DNA of 64,000 bases from Guyanagaster necrorhizus (Eukaryota > Basidiomycota > Agaricomycetes > Agaricales > Physalacriaceae), in contig NW_025064940.1 in NCBI RefSeq assembly GCF_019112545.1, positions 124,001-188,000 of the forward strand. The letters are read 5' to 3'. Made by a program: the position numbers and the translations under genes. The notes under the pieces are model-generated. The model ran no database searches. It was not told the origin of the DNA and worked only from the letters and a program-made list of their open reading frames with translations. Shown one piece after another: positions 26,535-39,086 of the stretch (positions are counted from its first letter, which is position 1; each line of letters begins with the position of its first letter).

Positions 26535-27183
26535 AGCGTCGATAGAGATGTGTATGAAGAAGTTTTGTTTTGTCATCGTCCGTCACGGCCATGAATTCTG
26601 TAATCCTATATCAACTCACGCTACTTTTCTCTTCACCTTGCAACTTACTCTGCCCCTCTTGACATCCCAGGTCGAATGAGCTTCGCGATGTTAACCGGAG
26701 TTGATTGAGATGAGTGAGGCATGGCAGCGGCGTTTTCATATCGCCTTCTGTTCGAAAGTCCAGGGCAAGCCGGTTTCAAATATATATGTTGGTCCACACA
26801 AATCATGCAAGCTTCCTATCGTTCCATTCCCTTTGGTTCCTAAAAAACAATACAGGAGCAGGATCAAGATACCGACTCTTGTCTCTTTGACACAGTGAGC
26901 TCCTGCAATCTAAAATCACTCTGCTGGCACGTAAGGCATGGAACCAGGTAAGAAGTTCACTGTCATTGAAGTAATGCAAGCAAGAATTTCCTTTCAATCG
27001 CCTTTTTATGGAATACCGCGTATCCCAGACGGTTGTCGAAGCACCATCTGTCCACTATATACGAAGGAATACCGCAGGTTATCCTCGGACTTGCAGGGCG
27101 ATACATTTATCATTCCCCCGAGAGCAACTCCATAACAAAAATATATAAAGTACATATTAGATTCGTATTTCAAACAACCACTT
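26535..27183. other. Intergenic between convergent genes
   Basis: The plus E2 gene and the minus hydrolase gene end towards each other; the gap holds their 3' regions and no gene I can support. Confidence 0.5.
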
Positions 27184-28599
27184 CTACCATGCAGCTTTCT
27201 CCTTTTCGGAAGCCATAATAAGACCCGTCACGAAATCATTAATGGCATGCCAATACCCGTGCTGCGCCGACGTATCGTCTGCACTCGTTGTCAGTTGAAC
27301 GCTAAAGCAAAAAAAAAAGTACACAACTTACTATGCTGACCACCAGCAAACTCTTCCCATCTCGATACCTCGTCGACACCCCGCTTGCGTATCAACTCCC
27401 TAAGCTCTCGCATATGTTCTGGTGGGACCAGCGTATCCGAAGATCCACTCAATAGCAAAACAGGCGTCCTTGCCGGTATCAGCGGAATCTTCGAAGCCGA
27501 ATTCCACTTTTGGTGACACAAAAATGTGAACGGGCCGAGGATGGGTAGGACATGCGGGATGAGTGCAGGGAGAGAGGTAAACGTGTTTTCCAGAATGAGT
27601 GCGAAGATCTTGCTTGGGTTGCGGCTGACGAGGTCGATAGCTACAGCTCCTCCGATGGATTGCCCGTATACGAACTACAGGACATAAGACATCAGCCTTG
27701 CGTCTGGATATAAAAAAAAAGGTGAATTTTTACAATTCGCGTCTTAGAAAACCGCGAATCAGACATGACGTAATCCAATGCGGCCTGTGCATCTTGTTGG
27801 AAGCCTGACGCGGGGTCGTAAGGACGTGTCAGCCAAGGGAAGGGAGATGTGTACCTTTCTCTGAGGGTGAGCCATCGGATTTTCCGTACCTACAGGAAGA
27901 ATGAGAGTCTATACAAATAGGAATGAACGAGTACATACCCACGATATGAGACCATAAGGACATTACATCGCATGAGGAGTTGAAACATCATCGCAAGTGG
28001 TATTCTATGACCCAGGTTGCCTCCATTTCCGTGAAACATAATCACCGTCGGCCGACGGGCCACAAGCTACTTCCTGGTTGAGCAAAGTGAGGCTTGGGCC
28101 AGAAAGAATCGGCGCACTTTCTCATCCGTCTCCGTGTCCGAATAATTGAGCGGCGTAATGGGTATCGTCGAAAAGCGTGTCGGCCGTGAAAACTCTTTTT
28201 TCTGTGGGAGAAGGTAACAACGTAAGGTGACCCCGTCGGATGTCTTCAATTCGACGTCGTCGTAGTGCAGTCCGAAGGTACCTGGGGACTCGACAGCTGC
28301 ACGGCGACGTCAAGTAACGTCTTAAGGAGAAACAGCAAAGACATACCGTCCAATTCTGGACCGAGGCTGATGTACGCCGACGGATCTGGGATGCCTTTGG
28401 TCATTGACGCCTGCGAGGGTGAACATTACTTACAAATAAGATAATTCTGCCCGTAGTATAAGAGCGCTGCTGCCGTTGTCGTCACCATCGCCGCAGTAGC
28501 GAACGCGCCCTAATCCACTTCATGATAGCGAATTCGATGCAATACGCTCATATTGCTCACCTTTGCGAAGGTTTCAGCAGACGGCAGGAATCCCGGCAT
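27184..28599 (-). CDS. BEM46/ABHD13-like membrane-anchored serine hydrolase
   Basis: About seven exons run from Met 28599 (MPGFLPSAETFAK) to the stop at 27184. Seen: an N-terminal hydrophobic anchor (TTTAAALLYYGQNYLI), a core strand DDVELKTSDGVTLRCYLLPQ, the oxyanion region VIMFHGNGGNLGHRIPLA, VSYRGYGKSDG, the nucleophile elbow VYGQSIGGAVAIDL with Ser, the acid LLSGSSDTLVPPEHM, and the catalytic His in FAGGQHNDT. This is the block order of BEM46 proteins, alpha/beta hydrolases placed at endomembranes or the plasma membrane and linked to polarity in fungi. The last intron was set so that the family HND motif is restored. One acceptor in the second intron pair is uncertain. Confidence 0.9.
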
Positions 28600-29764
28600 T
28601 ATGGTGGTGGTGGTGTGGTGGTGGAACGGATCGAAAGGAAAATCCAATTCCCGCGATAATGACGACGACAATTATTTGTCCCCGAGGCAAAGTCCAAAAC
28701 GAGAAGTTTGTCACAAGTATAAACATCTTTCCTCATCATCATCATCAGAAGCTGACGAAAATGTGAGGATAACGGGTAACGTTTTGCTGAGACATCTTCA
28801 CAACATAGCAAATTTGTAAGCTTCAAGGCAATCCCGACGGTTGTCATGGACAAAGCCCCGGTCGAAAGTTTAAGCATTCTACAAATATTCTAATCATACT
28901 GCCTTGTATTTTGACCAGTGCGAGCTAATCAGCTGCCAGAGGCTCGCACCTCTTTGCGCTTTGTCTACGCCGGTCGTACCAACTGTCAACGCGTATACAA
29001 ACATACAAAGTTGGCTAGAATATTCAGTAGGTCTGACGGCGGACTTTGCTAGTTGTTCCCTCTAGGCAAAATTACTACATGGTCGTCGGCGTTAATATAA
29101 AGTGCGTAGCCGTGCCGAGCATTATGGGGGCTTATTCGCGTTGTCGTCATGCAGGGACGCGTAAAACAGTCCATTTTTTCGCGCTAAGCATTTCATTTTT
29201 GATAGTACTTACGCGGTACACACGCGGCTCCAACACTGCGGAGGTCGCCTCACCGTGCCGACACGGGAGTCTTCTTCATGACAATTTGCGAATATCCCTG
29301 AAAACGTTTCATGCTCGAATATTGAAGACGTTCAAGAACCGCCTCCCTGAAATTTCGTAAGTCTCCATTTTGTGTTTCTGAACCCTGTTCAAGGATTTTA
29401 GTCCGGAGCTCGTTTTATTCCTCTTGAACCACTCAAACGGCAGTCCAAAAGTTCTTTCATAATGCACGTGGTTTTTGTACTGCCGTTCCCGATATTAGAT
29501 CAACATTTCATTTCGCAGACTCAAGAGATGTAGATCACGCGTCATCGATCATGCTAATGAAATTGGCTTCATGGCCAAGGACAAACGACAACTTCCATAT
29601 CGCCTTTAAGATCTATTAGACTTTTTTCAGATCCGTGATCCTCCTAAAGAAGACAGGCTATAAAGCCCAACGCGTCCTGACCTTTTTTTCTCACATTCCC
29701 ATTCCTCTCCTTACTTACTATACATTCCACTGCCATTCTTTCAAAAACACAATCTTTTAACCCG
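28600..29764. other. Intergenic; promoter of the secreted-protein gene
   Basis: A CT-rich stretch (29677-29720) precedes the start codon of the secreted-protein gene, and the sequence GGCTATAAAG at 29656-29665 is a good TATA box about 100 bases upstream of the ATG. No other gene is supported. Confidence 0.55.
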
Positions 29765-30564
29765 ATGCCTTCCTTCAACACCATCCTGTCCTACGCGGCC
29801 CTTGGGCTCGCTGCATTTGCCAGCGTCCAGGCTGCTCCTGCCCCCATGCTTGAGACTAGCTTGGCCGTCCGTACCCTCGATGTGCGCTGTGGATGCACTC
29901 CTCTACCACAGCTCGTTAACAACTTGATCACCGACTTGGCCGTCGTCCTCGAGCCCGTTCGTCAGTAGCCTCTCTCTTTTGATTCGTACCCATCAGATAC
30001 TTATCCACTCCCATCTCAGAGTACGTCACCTCCGGGAACTGTACGGCAGAAATTCTCAAGCCTATCCTTGAGGACGCCATCAACATCCTCGGCACGGCCC
30101 TCACTGACGTTCAGGCTCTCGTCGGCTTGACCACTGATGTCGTTCTGTCCACTGGCAGTGGTGTGCTCTCCGTCGTTGACCTTTGCGGCCTCCTCACAAT
30201 TCTTATCAACGTAAGTACCCGTAATATTTCAGTACTGCCTTCCGACCTTCCTTGTCGCACTTCAAGCTCATTTCCGGTGTCGTCGCTCTCGTTATTAAAC
30301 TTGTTGCCGTTGTCGACAAAGAAGTCGTCTGCAACCTCCTGGGACAAATAGTGTATGTACACTCCTCCGGACGTCAAAGCTATCCTGACCTCCCCTTCTA
30401 GCATCCTACTTTGCAAGATCCTCGCAGTTGTCGTTGGTCTTGTTGACAGCGTTCTGGTCCTTCTCGTGACCCTGCTCAACAATGTTGTCCTCCCCCTCAT
30501 CCTCAACCTCAGCTTGGGCGTTGTTTTGAACGACGTCTGTGGCATCCTTGGCCTCGTCATTTAA
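29765..30564 (+). CDS. Small secreted valine/leucine-rich protein
   Basis: Four exons join in phase to 211 residues: 29765-29960, 30020-30210, 30267-30352, 30402-30564. A clear signal peptide (LSYAALGLAAFASVQAAPAP) is followed by a short linker with RCGCTPLP and then long, very hydrophobic helices made mostly of Val, Leu, Ile and Ala (GLVDSVLVLLVTLLNNVV). A few Cys residues (CGC, GNCTAEI, DLCGLL, VVCNLL, LLCKIL, DVCGIL) are spaced at similar intervals, hinting at an internal repeat. It is not a hydrophobin: the eight-Cys pattern is absent. I do not know its function. A TATA box and CT-rich leader suggest strong expression. Confidence 0.8.
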
Positions 30565-30717
30565 ATTGCCCCAGTTCAAAAACGGATAGCATATTTTTTC
30601 ACTATCTCTGTTTATCTAATCTCTGCTCGATCTGCTCGATCTTGTTTTAGGCTGTCAATGATAATCTAACAGTAACTGTACACTCGTGAATCATGATGGT
30701 CTATTGATTATTTATCA

Positions 30718-31080
30718 CATGCAGCGAAGGGAATAACGATAGAGGGGCCAAAACTGGCCATTCACACAACAGAAAAAGGATGAGAAACAAACTAGGTAGA
30801 AGTAACCGAGGATTGCCAGTATCATTGCAAAGCAGCAATGATAATGTGTGTGATGGGTTCCTAGAGCTTTGAATTTCTCGTCTATCTTCGCTTCGATTTT
30901 CGCTTCCAAGAGATCCAGTCTATCGGCGGTGGCCTGGGGATGGTGTCCGCTACGTATATATCAATCAAAAGGTACCACATAAATTTGTAAATGTACATAC
31001 AATTGAGAGCGAAAGCATCGCGGTCCTTTGGTGCGACGTGGACAGACTCCGAGCCGATGTTTTGCCTAGAATATATCTAC
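30718..31080 (-). CDS. Small C-terminally membrane-anchored protein (3' exons only)
   Basis: The last exon (about 30718-30953) reads a coiled-coil helix (DRLDLLEAKIEAKIDEKF), a His-rich linker, and one membrane segment (CFAMILAILGYFYLVCFSSF) near the C-terminus. An upstream exon near 31022-31076 can be joined in phase. Further 5' exons probably lie between 31080 and 31430 but I could not fix the start. The topology is that of a tail-anchored protein. Family not recognised. Confidence 0.45.
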
Positions 31081-31608
31081 AATTAATGGTACGCACAAAT
31101 GAAAAGTGCGCCTCCTTCGAAGGCCCTCGCCTAATAGTGACCATTGAGTATGAAGACAACATACGAAATCAGAAGAGGGTACACGAAGATAACGTACCAG
31201 ACTGACGGGCTGCTAGCCTTAATAGAGACGGCTGGAGATCGTGGTTCTTGCTTACCATTAGGAGTGCATTTCAAAGGGAAGGTGACGACGGTGACGAGTG
31301 CGGGAGGTTGGTGGGAAGAGGTGAGGTGAAAGACGCTGCAGGAACTCTGTAGACTGCACCATCGTGTAAGTAGGTGAGCACCCTCCCCCCTTTTCTTTCT
31401 TTCATCAGAGACATCATCGCAAATAATCACATGTTATCATCGCCAGTACTGTGTCCAGTGTAAGAACGTTCAATGTCCAGAGCGTATATGTTCCAACCAT
31501 ACGTAAACAACCGTTTTCATACTTTCCAAAAGATCGCAATAGATATACTAGACATGAATCGTGAGCGCACAAGTGAACAATGATCATACAACACATAAAT
31601 GGGACGTT

Positions 31609-34600
31609 CTAGATATACCATCTTCCACTCCCCCCAAAACCTGGACTCGCACCCGAAGAATTATTTCCGTCTGCTCGCGGGCCAGGATTGGCAGGACCGT
31701 CGTTTCCTTCATTGTCATCTCCATCTCGTCGACGTGGGCCCTCAGTTTGTTGATACGAGTGTCGAGGGCAACGGCGGTTCTGTGGAGGAGAAGGACCTTT
31801 CACTGCTTTGCGACAAACCGGACAAGTTCTCGCACTCTTCAGCCATTGCTATAGACATCGTCAGCACGAAAAGTTCGGGTGACGAACGAACACCAAGAAA
31901 CGAACCTCCAGGCACTCCTTGTGCAGCCAGTGAGAGCAATCATTGAGTTTCATGACAGGATCGGTCAGAGCATACTAAAAACACTGATTGAGAACACAAT
32001 ACGGAATGGCAGAAAAAAGTAGCTCACATCATCCAAACAGATCGGACACCGGTGATCACTATCGTTTGTCGACCAATCCTTAAACAAGCCAGTCTTCATG
32101 CCCGAAATGACATCAGCAGGTGTAGCTTTGGGTACGTCTCCAAGAAGCGAACTGAGCGAAAGCAAGCCTTCATACGAATCATCAAAGTCCTCGTCTCGCT
32201 GAAACAAACAACTCAGCAAAAATCTGACATGACCTTGATCAGTCTTACCACAAAATCACCCATTCCAAATCCACCAGCTCTCGCCCGCCTAACCCTCCAT
32301 GGTGCGTGTATGAACTCCAGATCATACAAATCCAGTGGCCGGAAGAGTCCAAATCCTTCATGGTGATGGGCTCTCATATAGCGAGAATTATTACGCGAAC
32401 CACGGGCTGCAGCCGCCCTAGACGGCAAAGGCTCCGCTGATGGTCTTGATCCAGTCGGTTGCGGAGGAGAAGGCCGTCGCCGAACCGAGAATGACGGTGG
32501 GCGCGAGGCACTTCGGCTGCAAACAATAACCCTCTTTACTTCTGATTCATTGTAAAAAAAAACCGATGACTAAACATACCTCGCATCGTCAAGGTCACCC
32601 CAAGCTCTGAAGCCAGAACTCGTAGCCGTCCTCCTTTCATCGCGTCTTTGTTGTTGCTGCTGCCGCTGGTCGGTATCATTACGCTCCCTCTCCCTCTCCT
32701 GCTCATGATACTGGTCAATCAGCTGCCTCGACCGCACCGAGGACAGTCCATCATGACGAAGCACCTCCAAAGCGTGAGAGAATCCATCCGTGTCGGCCCC
32801 CGAGGTGGTGGACGTGGCAGCCGTCTGTTCCAGTCTAGAAGCCTCCATTCGCGCTCGACGGCTAAGATAATTGTGTATATCTGACGATGAACGACGAAGA
32901 GGGTCTTCGTCTATCGTGCGCCTTGAATAAACAGGTCGAGGAGCGGTACTGTCAGGGGCAGTCCTTCCATAGACAATGTTGGACCTGCGCGAAGGTATCC
33001 GATCGCCTATAGTATGTTCAGGAGGATTACGGGACAAACGATCCTGATATATTCGTTAGTTAGAATATCATAAAGTTGTGCCCCATCAAGCTTACCGTAG
33101 TATGTGACCTCTCCTCCATTCTTAATCTTGAAGGAGGAAAATTTTCCTCAAATGGAAGCGGAGGTATGGACGGCGGACGCGAAGTCTCGCTCTGCTGTCT
33201 CGCTCTGATCCTGTCAGCCTGCCATATCATCGTATTGCGAAATGGCCCAGGGGCAAACGCATTGGGATCAATACTTATAGTGTCCGGGCGGAGAGCAGCA
33301 GTACTCTGTCTTGATGGAGTCGGCGCAGGTGGACAGCGTTCAGGAAACACTGTTCTGTCATAGTTCAAAAGTTCAGAAACTGTGGGGTCAACAGGTGGTA
33401 AAGGAGGTAAGCCATAGGATTCTGGTTCAGTAGAGTCTGCGGTGTGCGGGATGAAGATGGCGCCAAGGTCTGGCGGTGGAATTGACGGTGGGTTCGTAGA
33501 AGGTTGCCGAGAAAGAAGTGATTCATTGTAGAAAGGAGAGTTTTCCTGTAGACCATTTCGAGCTACGGCCCGCGCCATGTCAGATATTGTCGACGACCGC
33601 GAGTCGAAGAAATCCACCGACAAGTGGCTTTCGGAAGGACGAGGGACCGGTCTGCCGTGACGCTGATACTCATCGACTGATGGACGCGAAGGATGATCAT
33701 TCAAGCTAGACGACCGCCGGACCGGGCTGTGAGAAGAAGAGGGCCTGGATGTCGAGGAATTAGTATAAGGCGATGAATCGGAGCCTCTTCGTAAAAGATA
33801 GGCGAGACGTCTCTCTCTTAGCGCATCAGCAGTGAAGCCTCTTGTACGTTCCGATGAAGGGGAACTCGGCAAAAGGCGAGCAGGATAATGGAAAGCGAGG
33901 TCCTCCTGACTGCTGGAATGAGCCTCGGACCGATCAAAAAGTTCAGACAAGGCATCTGCACGCCTTGAGCTTGAGGAGCTGCCTTGCTCTGGCGGCAATG
34001 CTAAGTCTTGCCATTCTTCATCAGAGTCGGGCTCTCGCTCGGGCCGAGGTACATCGCTCTGAAGGCGTTCCATTAATTCAGCATAAGCGTTACGTCTCCG
34101 TATCTCGGAGGCATTCTCAGATATCAGAGAGGTCGATGATCCGGGTCTGGAGTACGAGCCATACGCTCTAGTTCGAAGACGTCGGAGTGTTGGAAGGACT
34201 GGAGACGGAGAATGCGAACGAGAGGAAGGCCTAAGACCTGCTAATGACCGTAGAGATTCTGATTGTGATGAAGTCGATTAGTACCTGGCTCGCCGTCAAG
34301 GAATAAAACAGACCTTCAGAGTGTGTAGTGACTAAGCGAGGTCTGACGGGAGAATGAGAAGGCCTTCTTGTTCTGTCTATCTGCTCGGTTTCTGAGATGC
34401 GCTCATCGATATCAGGCCAGCCAGTAAGGCCCATTTGGGTATTTCTGCGCCTGCCACGCTCTTGATCTAAAGGTAAATTAGAAGCTGAATCCACGAGGAC
34501 AGCCCGAATACCGACCAGATTCAGTCTCTCGAGGATCCAATAATCCCTGCTCTATGTACCTTGAATTATTCTCGAGAGGGTCGGTAAGAGGTAGCAGCTC

Positions 34601-35790
34601 CAAGTAGGGTCGTTCTTCCGAAGACCTTCGGTCCCTGGCGGCTGCTGACAGGAAAGCATCTTCATTCCAAGGCAAGGGCTGGTCCTCAAACCATCTCTCC
34701 AAAGCGCGATCTAGATATGAATATGCAGATTCAGATTGGCGACGGCTTTGAGATGGAGATGAACGCGTATTCATAGCTCTGCGTAACGCAGCGCGATCAA
34801 GGAGTGGTCCAAGTGCGGGCCTGTCCTCTTCCATGGAACGATCTCTCCGAGAGCCTGATGTATCTTCTGACACGCTGGTTTCATCGATATCCCGAAATAC
34901 AAAGGTAAGATCTAAAGAGGACAGCCGAGAGGAAGTCAAGTCGAAACCATCACTGAAGCGAGTCCATTCAGTGGAAGGCAGACTTAGACGAGAGGTCGGA
35001 TCTGAAGTGGGGTTCGGGGCTGATGAGGAAGATGAGTTTCCGCGATTCCTACGATGTCAAATAATTACTCACGTCTTTCATCATCAACTGGACTCGAGCT
35101 GGAAGCGGCCCTATTAGAAATGGGAGACAAAGGTCGTGGCGGTTCTGGAATGTCTGAAGGGTCATATGGCAACAAAAATGGAATAGATACAGGTTGTTGT
35201 GCTTCTGCTAGAGAAAGGGGCGGCAAAGTCGGAGGAGGTGTTGGGGTTCGTGGCAATGAGGACGTCCTTGGGTGGCGCAGAACAGAAATTTGGGTATCGA
35301 ACTCGCCGAATCGCTGCAACGTGAGACTGAAAGGGTCCTCGTCCTCGCCACGGCTGGTCCCATTCCTACGCACTCGTGAATCTTCTGCCGCCACTGAGGT
35401 TGACGGCTCCTCTGTCAAAGGATAATCGGGCAGCTCAATATCCTGAATGACCGGCGTGGGCAACCGTGGTGGTAAAGGTGGTATGATTACTGATTCCTGG
35501 CCAATGGGAGGTACGGCTTCGCTGCTGCTAGATGGGCTGGCTTCGCCGGAAGAGACGACAGTCGAGGATCTGGAACTGCTAGAGGAAATACTATGGGCAG
35601 ATACACTGCTCGCACTCCTTGCACGCTTATTACGATCCCTGCGCCCTCCATTATCCACTGAGCTCGACCCTACATCATTGCCAGTCGTGGGACTCTCCAA
35701 GTCGAATCCAAATTGCTCGAAAGACCGTTTGAAGGACGTCGCGTTCGCCGGTAGCGTAAGGTGAAGCTGGGGCGGGCAGTTTGCAGCCAT
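31609..35790 (-). CDS. RING-H2 E3 ubiquitin ligase with a long disordered N-terminus
   Basis: A multi-exon gene of about 1,200 codons. The first exon (MAANCPPQLHLTLPANATS, start 35790; a second Met at 35898 is possible) and those down to about 32560 encode Ser/Arg/Pro-rich disordered sequence with few folded blocks. Near the C-terminus a RING-H2 finger is complete: CPICLDD near 32040, MKLNDCSHWLHKECLE at 31903-31970, and KSARTCPVCRKAV near 31800-31850, giving the C-C-C-H-H-C-C-C order. It should transfer ubiquitin with an E2 partner. The protein ends in a short Gly/Asn-rich tail. Exon limits in the disordered part are approximate. No membrane segment is visible. Confidence 0.82.
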
Positions 35791-36293
35791 GATCCCGATG
35801 GTCTGATTGGAGAAGATGGAGGGAAGAGACAAGGAGTGCTTGCTCGTGGTCGTCGCCAAGTACTTTGCCGGAAATGACGAATTGACTTTTTTGGACATCC
35901 CGCGAATTCGAAAAATAAATCCTAAGTTAATTTTCTTCCATTATTTTCGTGAACAAGTGACTAACTGTCGTGTTCTCAAGATTAAAATAACTGAACCCTA
36001 ACGTACTCCTCCAAGAATGACCCAAGGAGAAAGATCCAAAATGATTTCTTCGCGTCGCCAGCAACCCTCAAAGCATTTTGTACCTACCTCATTGGAGTCA
36101 TTCTAAAAAGACAACTTCAAATGCTTTCCAGGGTCCGCGACTCCACTGAGATCGGAATTCGCAGGAGACGATATCATATGCGGAGAAGCCATTTTTCCGC
36201 CGCATCTGCCCGAATCATTGTTCGCTCGTTTGAATTTTCTTCTTAGATACTAATAGAGGCCTTGATAAGCACATCCTCGCTACAAAGTAACTA
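35791..36293. other. Intergenic
   Basis: Promoter side of the RING gene; AT-rich around 35920-36000. No gene seen. Confidence 0.5.
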
Positions 36294-36892
36294 CTAGCTT
36301 ACCCCCCGGAGCCACTTGAGAATTGCGAAGAGTAGCACTGTGAGAACGGAAGACAGAAAGGCGGTCAGGACGGTATTACTGGCGGAGGGATTACATATTG
36401 ATGCACAGCTTGATGAAACATAGGATAAGTTCGGCGTAGGTGTCGACTCTACACCATAATAGACAGTGCTAGACGGAGAGCGGATCATCATCCTTGATGG
36501 ATATGTAGTACCTAGCACACTCTCATATAACTTACTATCTTATATTCGAAAGAAAATTCACTCACCCTCGACGGCCAAGATTGGCACTGCTTGAGTCTCA
36601 TACACATACGCGGTCGGAAGCCCCACATGTGAACTTGAAAGAACCTGTTGTGCCGAGGGCACGCCAGCTGTTTCGGACGCCTCATTGCCGTTATCATTTT
36701 CCACGAGCTGTGTTTCCTGGGACCTGAAAGAAACCAGGTTAATTGACGCACTATCAACGACAAAAATGCGTACACAATCCCAATACTGTCATATCCCGAG
36801 TCCGGCACACCCGATACGTTGATAACAGGTCTGGATACGGGGCTGGCACACGTCGTTTGGATCATCACGATGGTGATCAGCAGGGTTAACAT
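36294..36892 (-). CDS. Small type I membrane protein
   Basis: Three or four exons read from Met 36892. An N-terminal signal peptide (MLTLLITIVMIQTTCASP) is followed by a Ser/Thr/Pro-rich outer part (VGLPTAYVYETQAVPIL, SSTVYYGVESTPTPNLS) and a C-terminal membrane segment (LTAFLSSVLTVLLFAILKWL) with a very short tail. The outer part is a likely site of O-glycosylation. Phase is kept over the introns at about 36726-36775 and 36515-36565. Family not recognised; a cell-surface or wall-sensor role is only a guess. Confidence 0.6.
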
Positions 36893-38762
36893 GCCGTCGA
36901 GGTTGGACAGATCAGGACCATAGTCGCAGGTATGTTGAAGGGGCCAAGCTACTTTATAATCTGAAACTTACAGCACTTTGGTGGTTGTTCATCCATAGTC
37001 GCGGTTGACCGTGACAGCAGATAATACTATTGACATGAGAAAGTGACAGCTATACAGCTTGTGAGTTAAGGGTTCTGAATTCTTTCTTATCAGCATGCTG
37101 GCAAGGATTGACCAAAATAGATAACTTGCCTCGATGCCTTGGATTTCTTTCTACGAGTCTTGCCACCGCGTCGATGCACCAGGGAGAAGTTCGGCGAGTC
37201 TGACTTTATAAAGCTGTGTGAATCGACGCTGGAGTTTCTGCATTTCAGTCATCTATAAACAAAAGAGAATCTACTAGTTTGGCCTTTCTGTAAGTCATGA
37301 TCATCTAACTGGTATCAAAGCAAGTCTCCCATGACCACAAAGGCTACGCTAATGTCAAGATGACTGTTGGCTTGTGGATCTAGACAATTTTTCATCAGGC
37401 GGGTGGAGTTTGGACAGAACAACTGGACGATAAGCTTGGACCGGTTTCACAGCAGAAGCGGAATCTATGCATGGAAGCTGTCAAGGATTACGGAGCCACT
37501 AGGGGTTGATATTGGAGCGATATCGATAGAGATGTATGAGCGGGCCCGGAGTATGGCTAGATGCATGCAGAGACGGGATCTTCATGCAAACAGCTAGAAC
37601 CAGAACGAAGTCCAATTCCTGTGGGGGGCTGTAAGACAGGGTCCGTCGGCGAGATTTTTGGGAAGATGTAAGTTTATTATTTTAAATAATTAATTTTATT
37701 ATGGAACGGCCGACATAAATCACGTGAATATCATAGGACCGATGCGGGTATGTAATGGTCCTACGCGTACCACCGACATCTTCATCTCGTCTCAATAATA
37801 TTTGTGCATATCCACCTAATATAGTTTGCTGACATTTTTTTCCCAGTACTGGAGATAGTATTACTGGTAGGAAGGAGATACCTGCCTTTGGAGATAATTT
37901 GTTAGCATTATGTATTATTACACAGGATAGGAAGTACAGTCGAAGTCAACATGGCACTAGTGACGTCGGACATTCGTGTGACGTCAGCCGGTGACGAACC
38001 TACCGTTGAGTTCGCTGTATCTTGCTTGCCACAATCCACATCGCCTTTCTTCTCCTCTTTACCTTTACTGCAATGTCGGACCCAGCATATCTGATTCAGA
38101 ATCATCCCAAGGCTTCTTCGCAGGTCTTCTGCACTTGTTACCCTCTGGCATGTCTCCAGGGGTGGCAGCGCTGGCACACTGAACTTTGTTCTTGCCTAAT
38201 GCTCAAGTGACGACAGTGCCAACTGTCAAAAAATCATTCCTTTTATTTCTTCAGGCGAGTTTTATTCAAAATCCTATGAAAAAGTCTCAACAGGACCAGT
38301 AGCATGCAACCAATTTGCAGCTACTGGACTCCACGTCCAGTTTCGCCTTTCAAGAGGGTGGGAAATTCCAAGAATTCTAGCCGGCGGGCTGGCAGTGAGA
38401 ATAACGTCGATGGTCGCCAAGAAGGCTGGGAAAGACAAAGAATCGGCAACATTGTTGAAGAATAAGCTCATGGCGGTACGGATCTTTTGTGTTATTGATA
38501 CTTCTCATTCTTATCAGAAACAAGACGTTAGAGAGCTTGAGCGCAGGACTCAGGGCTGAAGTATCCATCACGTTCGACAAAGAAAGTTCGTCAATCAAGT
38601 AGCCTTATAAAAGGTGCATGGAAGAGTATCATCGGTAATCCCTTTAACTTTTTGTGATGTTCAGAGACCGAGATAGCTAACCATCTTCCAGAGTGTTATC
38701 AAGCATTTATCGGTGTCGAATATACGAGCGGCTTTGTCAAGAAAGCTGATTCGATACAAGAG
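36893..38762. other. Intergenic or poorly readable
   Basis: Short open frames exist on both strands (plus 37367-37597, minus 37908-38177), but none has a domain, a consistent splice structure or a biased composition. I do not support a gene here. Confidence 0.4.
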
Positions 38763-38966
38763 ATGAAAAACCTTGCTCTGATCGTTCAGCAGCTGCGCGA
38801 TAGCACTTCATCGCTGAGGAGTACCCATTTAACGCCGTTGCAAGGCCTGGACAGAGACGCGGATGGGAAACTGCGTGAAAAAAGAGCGATTGCATGGCGC
38901 AAGAATACATATGGGTGGCCAGACATCACGCAGTTGAATCATCTAGTGGACGTTTCAGGGAGCTAA
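38763..38966 (+). CDS. Possible exon of an unrecognised gene
   Basis: The frame reads a helical, charged stretch (MKNLALIVQQLRDSTSS, RDADGKLREKRAIAWRKN) that looks coding by composition. It stays open upstream to about 38690, and a further candidate exon lies at 38340-38475. I could not join them into a full model, and the frame stops at 38966. It may be a fragment. Confidence 0.25.
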   Translation: MKNLALIVQQLRDSTSSLRSTHLTPLQGLDRDADGKLREKRAIAWRKNTYGWPDITQLNHLVDVSGS

Positions 38967-39086
38967 AAAAGCATAGAGAGACACTGGATAAACGGTTAGG
39001 AAACTGTATTGCAATTTGGTTGATGATAGAGCACCATTTAACTGAACATTGGACGTGTCAGACTAAAGCCGCGTCGCTATTCTCCG

